Source: Sphingopyxis sp.
GTDB lineage: Bacteria; Pseudomonadota; Alphaproteobacteria; Sphingomonadales; Sphingomonadaceae
DNA: 39,599 nt
Assembly (NCBI RefSeq): GCF_016463645.1
Contig: NZ_JAEMQX010000028.1
Location: forward strand, 1 to 39,599
Direction of reading: 5' to 3'
Below, piece by piece: positions 10,701-17,515 of the stretch (within the stretch, counting starts at the first letter, position 1; every line of letters starts with the position of its first letter). The translations under genes were made by a program, and so were the position numbers. A model generated the notes under the pieces. The model had not been told where the DNA came from. It did not search any database and was given only the letters and a program-made list of their open reading frames with translations.

Positions 10701-11219
10701 CTCGAAGAGGCCATTTTGGTTGCAAAGGCCGAGGGCATGGGCGCCGCGCCGCCGCGCGAAGCCTTGTCGCCGGTCATCACCATCGACGCGCCGATCCTGA
10801 TCCCCGAGGATTATGTTCCCGATCTGCCGCTGCGCATGGCGCTCTACCGCCGCCTCAACGAGGCGAGCGACCGCCCGGCGCTCGATGCCTTCGCCGCCGA
10901 AATGATCGACCGCTTCGGTCCGCTGCCGCCCGAAACCGCAAACCTCGTCCAGCTGATGGAGATCAAGGCAAACGCGAAGCTCGCCGGCATCGCGAAGCTC
11001 GACGTCGGCAGCAAGGGCGCACTCGTCAGCTTCCATGGGGACCAGTTCGCGAATGTCCCCGGCCTCATCGCCTATGTCGAGCGGCTGAAGGGCCGCGCGC
11101 GCATCCGCCCCGACAACAAGCTTTCGGTGAGCGGCGACTGGGTCAGCACCGGTGCGCGGCTGAACGGCGCGCTGCAATTGTCGAAGGGATTGGGGAAGCT
11201 CGCGCGGCAGGCGGCTTAA
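7725..11219 (+). CDS. mfd: Transcription-repair coupling factor
   Basis: 1164 residues. It displaces RNA polymerase stalled at DNA lesions and recruits the UvrABC excision machinery. In order: a UvrB-like N-terminal part (FPAWDCLPYDRAGPS, RGGILDLFP, VDFFGDEIESIRRFDP), the CarD-like RNA-polymerase interaction domain near residue 500 (GDLVVHLDHGIGRYEGL), then the RecG-like translocase with Walker A GDVGFGKT at 642-649, DEEQ at 743-746 and TATPIPR at 769-775. The C-terminal TRCF domain is present (LPLRMALYRRL, EMIDRFGPLPPET). A longer in-frame extension to 7635 would overlap sdhE throughout; the ATG overlapping the sdhE stop is chosen. Its stop overlaps the EAL gene stop (TTAA, 11216-11219). Confidence 0.97.
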   Translation: MTRPAADIFAAIGSASAPLTLARTADGFLPLLLADLARASDKRLVYVATDDAAMQAVADAAPFFAPDLFIHRFPAWDCLPYDRAGPSMRVSADRLATLSALQLPAKRGELVLTTIAAITQRTLTPFRIRQLATTLAPGQRIDRDALAELLVSNGFNRVDTVADQGEFAVRGGILDLFPAGEETGLRVDFFGDEIESIRRFDPADQRSLGPAKALQLLPASETLLDETTIRRFRSSYRELFGAQATGDPLYQAVSDGRRQAGMDHWLPLFEERLANLFDHIDPATPVLRGHRTEATAETRFAAIADYHANRVAAERESPGSYRPLAPETLYLTEEQWVGTAKERPIHIVTPFDVPPSATVVDLETFAARDFTPERTADENVYAKVADHLSDERRKGRRTIIASYSGGARERLSGLLRDHGVTSLAPADGWQDALGTASTESGGATAMVVLPLDHGFASDAISLLTEQDILGERLVRRQKRRKSADAFLAELATLSVGDLVVHLDHGIGRYEGLTQIPVGSSPHDCVALSYAGGDKLYVPVENLDVLSRYGGESEGVGLDKLGGEAWQRRKARMKERIREIAGELLATAAQRALRSGELLAQDAAYPAFADRFPYQETDDQDRAIGDVLADMASGRPMDRLVCGDVGFGKTEVALRAAFVAAMAGVQVAVVVPTTLLARQHYTNFVERFKGFPVNIGRLSRLVPASEAQKTREGLASGQIDIVVGTHAVIAKAVEFKNLGLVIVDEEQRFGVVHKERLKQLKTDVHVLTLTATPIPRTLQMAMSGLRELSVIQTPPVDRLAVRTYVAPWDPVVIREALLREHDRGGQSFFVTPRIKDLPDIEEFLRTRVPEIKYVVAHGQMAPGEVEERMSAFYDRKYDVLVSTTIVESGLDIPSANTLIVHRADRFGLAQLYQLRGRVGRSKTRAYAYLTTMEGGAITDTAEKRLKLLGDLDTLGAGFQLASHDLDIRGAGNLIGDEQSGHIREVGFELYQSMLEEAILVAKAEGMGAAPPREALSPVITIDAPILIPEDYVPDLPLRMALYRRLNEASDRPALDAFAAEMIDRFGPLPPETANLVQLMEIKANAKLAGIAKLDVGSKGALVSFHGDQFANVPGLIAYVERLKGRARIRPDNKLSVSGDWVSTGARLNGALQLSKGLGKLARQAA

Positions 11220-12415
11220 ACGGTCATCAGCGTCAACAACTGATTCGACGGCACCGGCCCCGATTTCAGAAACCCCTGCCACGTCGCGACGCCAAGTTCC
11301 TTCAACCGTTCAAGCTGGCGCTGATTCTCGATCCCCTCGGCGACCACGAGCAACCCCAGCGCGCGCGCAAGGTCGACGATCGCGCGCACGACGATCCGGT
11401 CGCGATCGCTGCCGTCGATCGTGCGTGTGAAGCCGCTGTCGATCTTGAGATAGTCGATCGGGAGCCGCGCGAGCAACGACAGGCTGGAATAGCCGGTGCC
11501 GAAATCGTCGATCGCGATCGCGACGCCGAGCGCGCGGATCTGCGCCAGCTGGTCGGCGGCGCTTGCCGGATCGCTCAGCATCGCCTGTTCGGTGAGTTCG
11601 AGCGTCAGCCGGTCGGGATCGACCTTGACCGCTTTCGCCATCGCGGCGAAGCGTCCGGCGAATTCGGGGTCGCCGAGATCGGCTGCGGTGATGTTGAGCG
11701 AGACGCGCAGCTTTGCGAGCGCCTTCGGCCAGGTCGCCATTTCGGCAAGGGCGACGTGGTGCGCATGTTCGGTGAGTTCGCATTCGAGCCGCGCCGCTCG
11801 CGCCGCCGTCACGAGCGGTCCCGCACCGAGCAGGCCCAGTTCGGGATGCTGCCAGCGCAGCAGCGCCTCGACTCCGGTCATCTCGCCCGTCGCGACGTCA
11901 TATTGCGGCTGGTAGTGGATGACGACCTCGTTCCGCGACAGCGCCGCACGGACCATTACCCCGTCGCGCGCAGACGCCGGCCGCGCCAGCTGATCGCCCG
12001 CGATGCGCAGCTGTTCCTCAACCGAATCATCGCGCGTGATCAGCGCCGCAGCGATGCGGATCGACAACCGGCCGTTCGGGTCGCCGACGATCGGCTCGGC
12101 CAGCGCGACGTGCAGCGCGCGCTCCTGCGCGCGAAGAGCGCCGAGCGACATCGGTGCCGCCGGCACGATCAGGAAGCGCGGCCCGTCCAGCCGGTCGACG
12201 CACGATCCCTGGCCGAATTCGTCGCTCGCAAAATTTTCGAGCCGCCGTCCGATTTCGTCGAGCACCGAGTCGCCCGTCGCGGTCCCGGCACTGTTGTTGA
12301 TACGCGCCATCTGGTCGACCTGGACCAGAATGACGCCGACATCGGCGTCGTGCCGGGCATGCATCATTTCGAGTTTGCGGGCACAGGCGGAAAGGGACTC
12401 GGACAGGCGATTCAT
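11216..12415 (-). CDS. EAL domain protein with degenerate GGDEF (c-di-GMP phosphodiesterase)
   Basis: 399 residues, apparently soluble, with no membrane segments or sensor domain. Residues about 20-150 have a GGDEF-like fold (GVILVQVDQMARINNSAGTATGDSVLDEIGRRL), but the signature loop reads DGPRF (77-81), so cyclase activity is unlikely. The EAL domain (about 155-395) keeps the catalytic set: EALLRW from 183, Asn241, the Glu pair in TLELTE (273/276), DDFGTGYSS from 303, Lys324/Asp326 (LKIDSGF), Glu360 (VVAEGIEN) and Gln380. It should therefore hydrolyse c-di-GMP, possibly tuned by the dead GGDEF module; that regulation is inference. It is divergent from moaA over a very short region. Confidence 0.92.
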   Translation of the reverse strand: MNRLSESLSACARKLEMMHARHDADVGVILVQVDQMARINNSAGTATGDSVLDEIGRRLENFASDEFGQGSCVDRLDGPRFLIVPAAPMSLGALRAQERALHVALAEPIVGDPNGRLSIRIAAALITRDDSVEEQLRIAGDQLARPASARDGVMVRAALSRNEVVIHYQPQYDVATGEMTGVEALLRWQHPELGLLGAGPLVTAARAARLECELTEHAHHVALAEMATWPKALAKLRVSLNITAADLGDPEFAGRFAAMAKAVKVDPDRLTLELTEQAMLSDPASAADQLAQIRALGVAIAIDDFGTGYSSLSLLARLPIDYLKIDSGFTRTIDGSDRDRIVVRAIVDLARALGLLVVAEGIENQRQLERLKELGVATWQGFLKSGPVPSNQLLTLMTV

Positions 12416-12438
12416 CGCATTCCCCTAGCAGGCTTTGC

Positions 12439-13491
12439 TTGCCAAGCTCTCGTCTTTTGCACCACAATGCGCGCGTGGCAGCCATATTTTCCCAACCTGG
12501 CCGGTCGGCGGGGCCCCTGATCGACGGACTTGGTCGCCGGATCAGTTACTTGCGCCTTTCGGTGACCGACCGCTGCGACCTGCGCTGCCGTTATTGCATG
12601 GCCGAAGACATGCGCTTCCTTCCCAAATCGGCAGTCCTCGGCATAGAGGAAATGGCAGACCTTGCCGAGCGTTTCGTCGCGCGGGGCATCCGCCGCATCC
12701 GGCTGACGGGCGGCGAGCCGCTCGTCCGGCGCGGAATCGACACGCTCGCGATGCGGCTGGGGGCGCTGATCGGCTATGGCCTCGACGAATTGACGCTCAC
12801 CACCAACGCGATGCGGCTTGCCGAGCATGCACCGATGCTGGCGGCGGCGGGCGTGCGCCGGATCAACGTCAGCCTCGATACGCTCGACCCCGGGGCTTTT
12901 CGCCATATCACCCGCGTCGGCGACCTCGCCGTCGCGCTGCGCGGAATCGATGCCGCCCGCGCGGCGGGCCTCGCGGTCAAGATCAATATGGTCGCGCTCG
13001 CGGGCCTCAACGAGGACCAGCTGCTGCCGATGCTCGATTATTGCGCCGCGACCGGCTGCGACCTGACGCTCATCGAAACGATGCCGCTCGGCGAGGTCGA
13101 AGACGACCGCAGCGATCATTATATCCCGCTCCACCACTTCGTCGCGCCGCTCCGCGAAACCCGCGCCATCTACCCGGTCGACAGACGCACCGGTGGTCCC
13201 GCGCGCTATTTCACAGTCGAAGACAGCCCGGTGACCCTGGGACTGATCACGCCGCTCAGCGACAATTTCTGCGCCACATGCAACCGCATCCGCCTGACGG
13301 TCGAGGGGCGCGTCTATATGTGCCTCGGCCAGGACGATCACGTCGACCTGCGCACCGCCCTGCGGGGCGGCGGCGATGTCGATGGCTTGATTGATGCGGC
13401 TTTGGCTGGCAAACCCCGCGCGCATGACTTTCATATCGACGGAAAGTCCAAACCGGCGGTCGCGCGTCATATGAGTGCAACGGGCGGCTGA
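12439..13491 (+). CDS. moaA: GTP 3',8-cyclase MoaA (molybdenum cofactor synthesis)
   Basis: About 350 residues. A radical-SAM enzyme that converts GTP to the cyclic intermediate leading to cyclic pyranopterin monophosphate. The N-terminal [4Fe-4S]/SAM motif CDLRCRYC (Cys46, 50, 53 from the TTG start), RLTGGEPLVRRG, the C-terminal cluster motif CATCNRIRLT followed by a third Cys in MCLGQDD, and the terminal GG required by MoaA are all visible. The start is uncertain: TTG 12439 has AGG upstream, TTG 12457 and GTG 12475 are alternatives, and there is no ATG before the conserved core. With TTG 12439 only 23 bp separate it from the divergent EAL gene. No other molybdopterin genes are in the window. 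Confidence 0.93.
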   Translation: MPSSRLLHHNARVAAIFSQPGRSAGPLIDGLGRRISYLRLSVTDRCDLRCRYCMAEDMRFLPKSAVLGIEEMADLAERFVARGIRRIRLTGGEPLVRRGIDTLAMRLGALIGYGLDELTLTTNAMRLAEHAPMLAAAGVRRINVSLDTLDPGAFRHITRVGDLAVALRGIDAARAAGLAVKINMVALAGLNEDQLLPMLDYCAATGCDLTLIETMPLGEVEDDRSDHYIPLHHFVAPLRETRAIYPVDRRTGGPARYFTVEDSPVTLGLITPLSDNFCATCNRIRLTVEGRVYMCLGQDDHVDLRTALRGGGDVDGLIDAALAGKPRAHDFHIDGKSKPAVARHMSATGG

Positions 13492-13535
13492 CAGGCCGCC
13501 CCGCTATTTGAAGGCACGAGGGGAACCGGACCGAT

Positions 13536-14306
13536 ATGCATCGCAAGATCGCGCTTGTCGCATCGAACGCGCCCGCAGCCACGGAGGCCGAAGCCGAACT
13601 GCTTCCGCTCTATGATTTCGTCGATCTCGCCGAGGCCGATATGCTGATCGCGCTCGGCGGCGACGGCTTTCTGCTCCACATGCTGCATCAACTGCTCGAC
13701 CAGCGCCGCAGCCTGCCCGTGTTCGGGATGAACCGCGGCACGATCGGGTTCCTGATGAACGAGTTCCGTGTCGAGGGGTTGCTCGATCGCCTCGCCGCGG
13801 CTCGCCCTTTCCTGATCCACCCCTTGTCGGGCGACATCACGACGATCAGCGGCGAACGGCATATCCTGCCGGCGATCAACGAAATCTCGCTGCTTCGCGA
13901 AACGCGTCAGGCGGCGAAGCTCGAGGTGCTGATCAACGAGAAGACGATGCTCGAGGAGCTGGCATGCGATGGCGTGCTCGTGTCGACCCCTGCCGGATCG
14001 ACCGCCTATAATCTCAGCGCCAACGGCCCGATCCTGCCGCTCGATTCGGCGATGCTCGCGCTCACGCCGATTAGTCCCTTTCGCCCGCGGCGCTGGCGCG
14101 GCGCGCTCGTCCCCGAATCGACGAGCATCCGCTTCAACGTCCGCGAGGCAGCGAAGCGCCCGGTCAGCGCGGTCGCCGATCAGCGCGAAATCCGCGATGT
14201 GAAGACCGTGCTGGTCACCACCGACCGCAGCCGGCCACTGACTTTGCTCTTCGATCCCGACCAGGGTCTCGACGAACGCATCGCGATGGAACAATTTATC
14301 GTTTGA
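13536..14306 (+). CDS. nadK: NAD kinase
   Basis: 256 residues, the short alphaproteobacterial form. It phosphorylates NAD+ to NADP+ in the cytoplasm. The GGDG phosphate-binding motif is at residues 41-44 (LIALGGDGFLLHML), with GMNRGTIGFLMNEF next, an NE motif in ILPAINEISLLR, and the family block DGVLVSTPAGSTAYNLSANGPIL. The ATG is preceded by GAGGGG about 11 bases upstream. It stands 44 bp after moaA, possibly in the same transcript. The tRNA-Asn gene begins 61 bp downstream. Confidence 0.95.
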   Translation: MHRKIALVASNAPAATEAEAELLPLYDFVDLAEADMLIALGGDGFLLHMLHQLLDQRRSLPVFGMNRGTIGFLMNEFRVEGLLDRLAAARPFLIHPLSGDITTISGERHILPAINEISLLRETRQAAKLEVLINEKTMLEELACDGVLVSTPAGSTAYNLSANGPILPLDSAMLALTPISPFRPRRWRGALVPESTSIRFNVREAAKRPVSAVADQREIRDVKTVLVTTDRSRPLTLLFDPDQGLDERIAMEQFIV

Positions 14307-14328
14307 GGGCTTGATTAATCCCGCAACC

Positions 14329-14346
14329 GGCGGCAAAGGGGCCGCC
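14329..14346 (+). terminator. Possible stem-loop at the end of the moaA-nadK unit
   Basis: GGCGGC (14329-14334) pairs with GCCGCC (14341-14346) around the six-base loop AAAGGG, between the NAD kinase stop and tRNA-Asn. There is no T-run after it, so intrinsic termination is doubtful; it may only be a hairpin in the spacer. Confidence 0.25.
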
Positions 14347-14367
14347 TTGCCCGCATCGGCGGCGTGT

Positions 14368-14442
14368 TCCTCGGTAGCTCAGCGGTAGAGCAATCGACTG
14401 TTAATCGATCGGTCGTAGGTTCGAATCCTACCCGGGGAGCCA
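14368..14442 (+). tRNA. tRNA-Asn (GTT)
   Basis: 75 nt folding as a complete cloverleaf. Acceptor TCCTCGG pairs with CCGGGGA (14432-14438; one T-G wobble), discriminator G, and CCA is encoded (14440-14442). The D stem is GCTC/GAGC around AGCGGTA. The anticodon stem TCGA/TCGA encloses CTGTTAA, giving anticodon GTT (asparagine). The T arm GTAGG/CCTAC encloses TTCGAAT. It stands alone, followed by a hairpin with a T-run. Confidence 0.97.
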
Positions 14443-14453
14443 CGAATTTAGAC

Positions 14454-14475
14454 AAGGTACAATTGTGCCTTTTTT
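14454..14475 (+). terminator. Intrinsic terminator of tRNA-Asn
   Basis: AAGGTAC (14454-14460) pairs with GTGCCTT (14465-14471) around AATT, with one T-G wobble, and runs directly into a T-run ending at 14475. It lies 12 bp after the tRNA CCA. This is a well-formed rho-independent terminator. Confidence 0.8.
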
Positions 14476-14828
14476 CCGTGGGTTAGGGTTCTACACCCGC
14501 TTTCTCACCGATTTTTTTCGTTTCCCACTCTCCACTATCTATCTGTTTTTATTCTATTTTTCATTTCACCCTAGTTCGAATCCGGACTGGGGTTTTCGTC
14601 GCTCCCAAATCCGCGTCCCTGCCTGCACCGCCCACACCCGCCGCCGACGTCCTCCATGCTTTCCTTTTGGTGAGCAAGGCCCCTGTATTCTCATCGTCGA
14701 GCTTTGATCGCGCGGACATCATAAATTTCCTTTCAACAAACCGAACCGGCATTTCGCAGCGACTCAAAAGCATCAGCGGCTTCGTCCCCAGCATCATGCA
14801 ACCCTCCCCAGCCCGAGCAAAGGCGCAG

Positions 14829-14885
14829 GGCACTGAAGTGCCGATTGTGCCTGATCGGGCACAAAGCGGCATTAAAGTGCCGCTT
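14829..14885. repeat. Array of three adjacent hairpins built on GGCAC/GTGCC
   Basis: Stem 1: GGCAC (14829-14833)/GTGCC (14838-14842), loop TGAA. Stem 2: TTGTGCC (14845-14851)/GGCACAA (14858-14864). Stem 3: AAGCGGCA (14864-14871)/TGCCGCTT (14878-14885), loop TTAAAG. Stems 1 and 3 share a 15-bp direct repeat, GGCAyTrAAGTGCCG, 40 bp apart (14829 and 14869). An alternative stem pairs GTGCCGAT (14838-14845) with ATCGGGCAC (14854-14862) with one bulged G, excluding stems 1 and 2. The function is unknown. Confidence 0.65.
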
Positions 14886-14973
14886 TGGTCCAAATCTGTG
14901 GCCTCTGCGAAGTACGGACTGGCGGCTCCAGAATTGCGGCGGCGTACCGGCCCAGAATGAGGGCCGACTGCCC

Positions 14974-15029
14974 TTGGCCGTTTGCAGTCAGGCCGGTTTC
15001 GGAAGCGAAACGGTGAGAAGCGGACATTC
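14974..15029 (+). repeat. Dispersed hairpin repeat, copy 1
   Basis: 56 bp running from TTGGCCGTTTGC to GGACATTC. It contains the hairpin GTTTC (14996-15000)/GAAAC (15007-15011) with the six-base loop GGAAGC. An upstream inverted repeat GGCCGACTGC (14962-14971)/GCAGTC (14984-14989) overlaps its start. It matches the element at 30345-30399 along its length with one gap, and the hairpin changes in a compensatory way between the copies. Confidence 0.6.
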
Positions 15030-15157
15030 AATAAATCATGTGTCACCGACGGTGCCGCTCATTTGGGGAACATCGTCTCGCGCTCCTCGATTGCAAAGCG
15101 CGCAAAGACGATCGAACGAAAAGTGACAGTCGGGCGCCGCGATGCTATCCGCCCGGC

Positions 15158-16141
15158 ATGGCAAGGACGGCGGACAGGAAACAGCGGGACCTCCAGCCCC
15201 CCCGGGCCAATGTCGCGCACTACGGACTGACGCCCGACCAACGGCGCGCGCTCCCGCCCTTTGCAGCGCTCAAGGCCTTCGAGGCCATTGGCACTTGCGG
15301 TGGAATCCGGCGCGCCGCCGAGGCGCTCTCGATCGACCATGCCGCTATCAGCCGTCATTTACGCGCGCTCGAGGAATGGGCCGGCAGCCCCCTGTTCGAT
15401 CGCGCCTCCGGCTCCAACGGACAGTTGACCGAGACGGGAGCGCGGTTCCACCGCGCCATCGCACAAAGTCTGACCGACATCGCTTCCGCCGCGATGGAAT
15501 TCGTGCCTCAACTCGATGACAAGCATCTCGTCCTCTGGTGCGCGCCAGGACTCGCCTCGGAGTGGCTCACCGGGCGGATCGGCGAGTTCTCCGCTTCCTT
15601 CCCCGAAATCCAGATCGAACTGCAGCCGATCGAGATCCTGCCCGAGGCCGTCGATAACAATGTCGACGCGCATATCCATTATGTCGTCGATGTCGCGAAG
15701 CAGGAGGAGGCACCCGCGTTTCGATCGGTCGAGCTCCTGCGCCCGCCGATCCTCGCAGTAGCCAGTCCGACCTTTCTCGCCGATCAGCCGCGGTTCGAAA
15801 ATCCTGCCGACCTGCTCGAAGCGCCCCTGCTGCACGAGGCCAGCTTCGACCAGTGGCGGCGCTGGTTCGAACAACATGGCGTGGAAAGCGAGGGCAAGCT
15901 CGACGGACCACGCTTCTGGCAAGGCCATCTGACGCTGGCCGCCGCGCGCCGGGGCCAAGGAATCGCCCTTGCCAACGCGCTCCTCGTTGGCGACAGCCTG
16001 CGCAACGGCGAACTCGTCGAGGTCGGCGCCTTTCCACCTGTCTATCTCGGCTCCTATGTCCTCACCACGCGGCGCTCGCGCTGGCGCGGTGAAGCGCTGG
16101 TCAATTTCCGCCGCTGGATCGAGCGCACCCTCGCAAGCTGA
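15158..16141 (+). CDS. LysR family transcriptional regulator (GcvA-like)
   Basis: 327 residues. The winged helix-turn-helix is at about residues 48-72 (GIRRAAEALSIDHAAISRHLRALEEWAG), preceded by ALPPFAALKAFEAIG as in the GcvA subgroup. The rest is a periplasmic-binding-protein-like effector domain. The ATG at 15158 is chosen; an in-frame extension upstream to 15038 has no family features. It reads in the same direction as gabT, which begins 96 bp later, so it is the likely regulator of the gab–ABC operon, with an amino acid or semialdehyde as possible effector (inference). The N-terminal 30 residues are unusually long and basic for the family. Confidence 0.9.
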   Translation: MARTADRKQRDLQPPRANVAHYGLTPDQRRALPPFAALKAFEAIGTCGGIRRAAEALSIDHAAISRHLRALEEWAGSPLFDRASGSNGQLTETGARFHRAIAQSLTDIASAAMEFVPQLDDKHLVLWCAPGLASEWLTGRIGEFSASFPEIQIELQPIEILPEAVDNNVDAHIHYVVDVAKQEEAPAFRSVELLRPPILAVASPTFLADQPRFENPADLLEAPLLHEASFDQWRRWFEQHGVESEGKLDGPRFWQGHLTLAAARRGQGIALANALLVGDSLRNGELVEVGAFPPVYLGSYVLTTRRSRWRGEALVNFRRWIERTLAS

Positions 16142-16237
16142 CCGATGCGGTGACTAACGAACAACGTCGGCGGGGGGATAGTCAACTTGCCGCACGAGGG
16201 GTGGTTCGCCGAAGGCTGGGGCCGAGAAGGAGGCCCC

Positions 16238-17515
16238 ATGGCTCGTAACATCGAACTGCTCAACCGCCGCAGCCTCGCGGTCCCCCGCGGAGTCGCGACC
16301 GCACTCCCCATCTTCATCGCGCGCGCCGAAAATGTCGAGATGTGGGACGAGGAGGGTCGCCGCTATATCGACTTCGCGGGAGGGATCGCGGTCCTCAACG
16401 TCGGACATCGCCATCCCAGAGTCGCCGCCGCCGTCCGCGCGCAGCTCGACGACTATATGCATGTCGCCTTTCAGGTCACCGCCTACGAGCCCTATGTCGA
16501 GCTCGCCGAGCGGCTGAACGCGCTCGCGCCCTTCTCCGGCGAGGCGCGGACATTGTTGCTGACGACAGGCGCCGAAGCGGTCGAGAATGCCGTCAAGATC
16601 GCCCGTGCTGCCACCGGGCGGTCCGGTGTGATCGCCTTCACCGGCGGCTTCCATGGCCGCACCGCGCTCACCATGGCGCTGACCGGCAAGGTGGTCCCCT
16701 ACAAGCGTGGCTTCGGCGTGTCGGTGCCCAATGTCTATCATCTCCCCTTCCCCGTCCCGCACCACGGCATTGAGGTCGAGCAAACGCTGCGCGCCCTTCA
16801 ATATCTCTTCGCGGCCGACATGCCGCCCGAGGATGTCGCCGCGATCATCATCGAGCCGGTCCAGGGCGAAGGGGGGTTCCATGCCGCGCCTGCGGCGTTG
16901 CTCGCAGCGCTCCGGACGCTTTGCGACGAACATGGCATCATGCTGATCGCCGACGAGGTGCAAACCGGCTTCGGTCGCACAGGACGCATGTTCGGTATCG
17001 AACATAGCGGGATCGAGCCCGACCTCGTCACCGTCGCCAAATCCATGGGCGGCGGCCTGCCGATCTCCGGCGTGATCGGGCGCGCCGCTGTGATGGACGC
17101 GGTCGAGCCCGGCGGCCTTGGCGGGACCTATGGCGGGCCCCCGCTCGGATGCGCGGCGGGCCTCGCGGTACTCGACGTCATCGAGGACGAGGGACTGCTG
17201 GAGCGCGCGGAGGCGATCGGAAAACGGATCATCCGCCGTCTGGAGGAGCTCGCCGTGCGCAACGATCTCCTGCCGATCGGCCATATCCGCGGCCTGGGCG
17301 CCATGATCGCCTTCGACATGCTCGAGGATCGGGGCTCCGATGCCGTCGCGCCGAACGGCGCCAAGACCGTCACCACGCGCGCCGCCGACGAAGGGCTCAT
17401 TCTTCTCGGCTGCGGCACCTATGGCGAGACGATCCGCATCCTCGTACCGCTCACCGCATCCGATGCGATCGTCGACGAGGGGCTCGCGGCGATCGAGCGG
17501 GCCCTGCGCGCATGA
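16238..17515 (+). CDS. gabT: 4-aminobutyrate (omega-amino acid) aminotransferase, class III
   Basis: 425 residues, the normal GabT length. A PLP enzyme moving the amino group of GABA or a similar omega-amino acid to 2-oxoglutarate, giving succinate semialdehyde. Visible features: DFAGGIAVLNVGHRHP, TGAEAVENAVKIAR, FHGRTALTMALTGK, EPVQGEGGF (201-214 region), the cofactor pair in DEVQTGFGRTG (Asp239/Gln242) and the Schiff-base Lys268 in TVAKSMGGGLP. A longer frame to 16187 exists, but AAGGAGG five bases before ATG 16238 fixes the start. Its stop overlaps the gabD start (ATGA). Beta-alanine or diamines are possible alternative substrates, since an mmsA-type gene lies 10 kb away. Confidence 0.92.
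   Translation: MARNIELLNRRSLAVPRGVATALPIFIARAENVEMWDEEGRRYIDFAGGIAVLNVGHRHPRVAAAVRAQLDDYMHVAFQVTAYEPYVELAERLNALAPFSGEARTLLLTTGAEAVENAVKIARAATGRSGVIAFTGGFHGRTALTMALTGKVVPYKRGFGVSVPNVYHLPFPVPHHGIEVEQTLRALQYLFAADMPPEDVAAIIIEPVQGEGGFHAAPAALLAALRTLCDEHGIMLIADEVQTGFGRTGRMFGIEHSGIEPDLVTVAKSMGGGLPISGVIGRAAVMDAVEPGGLGGTYGGPPLGCAAGLAVLDVIEDEGLLERAEAIGKRIIRRLEELAVRNDLLPIGHIRGLGAMIAFDMLEDRGSDAVAPNGAKTVTTRAADEGLILLGCGTYGETIRILVPLTASDAIVDEGLAAIERALRA

Larger units (their letters stand above)
14443..15157. other. 715-bp gene-free gap between tRNA-Asn and the LysR gene
   Basis: No credible coding sequence. After the tRNA terminator comes a strongly pyrimidine-rich, AT-rich tract (about 14490-14573), unlike the GC-rich surroundings. 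A 10-bp copy of the tRNA T-arm sequence, GTTCGAATCC, lies at 14574-14583. Three adjacent hairpins occupy 14829-14885, and a dispersed hairpin repeat is at 14974-15029. A 161-codon frame on the minus strand (15046 to 14561) runs through these elements, matches no family I recognise and is not credited. The composition and tRNA proximity suggest a decayed insertion; that is inference. Confidence 0.7.

Noticed and set aside
9816-11282. 488-codon frame antisense to mfd
   Set aside because: Mirror frame of a conserved gene; no domain recognised.
14561-15046. 161-codon open frame on the minus strand in the tRNA–LysR gap
   Set aside because: No recognisable family, low-complexity Arg/Ser-rich translation, no good ribosome-binding site, and it runs through the hairpin array and the dispersed repeat.
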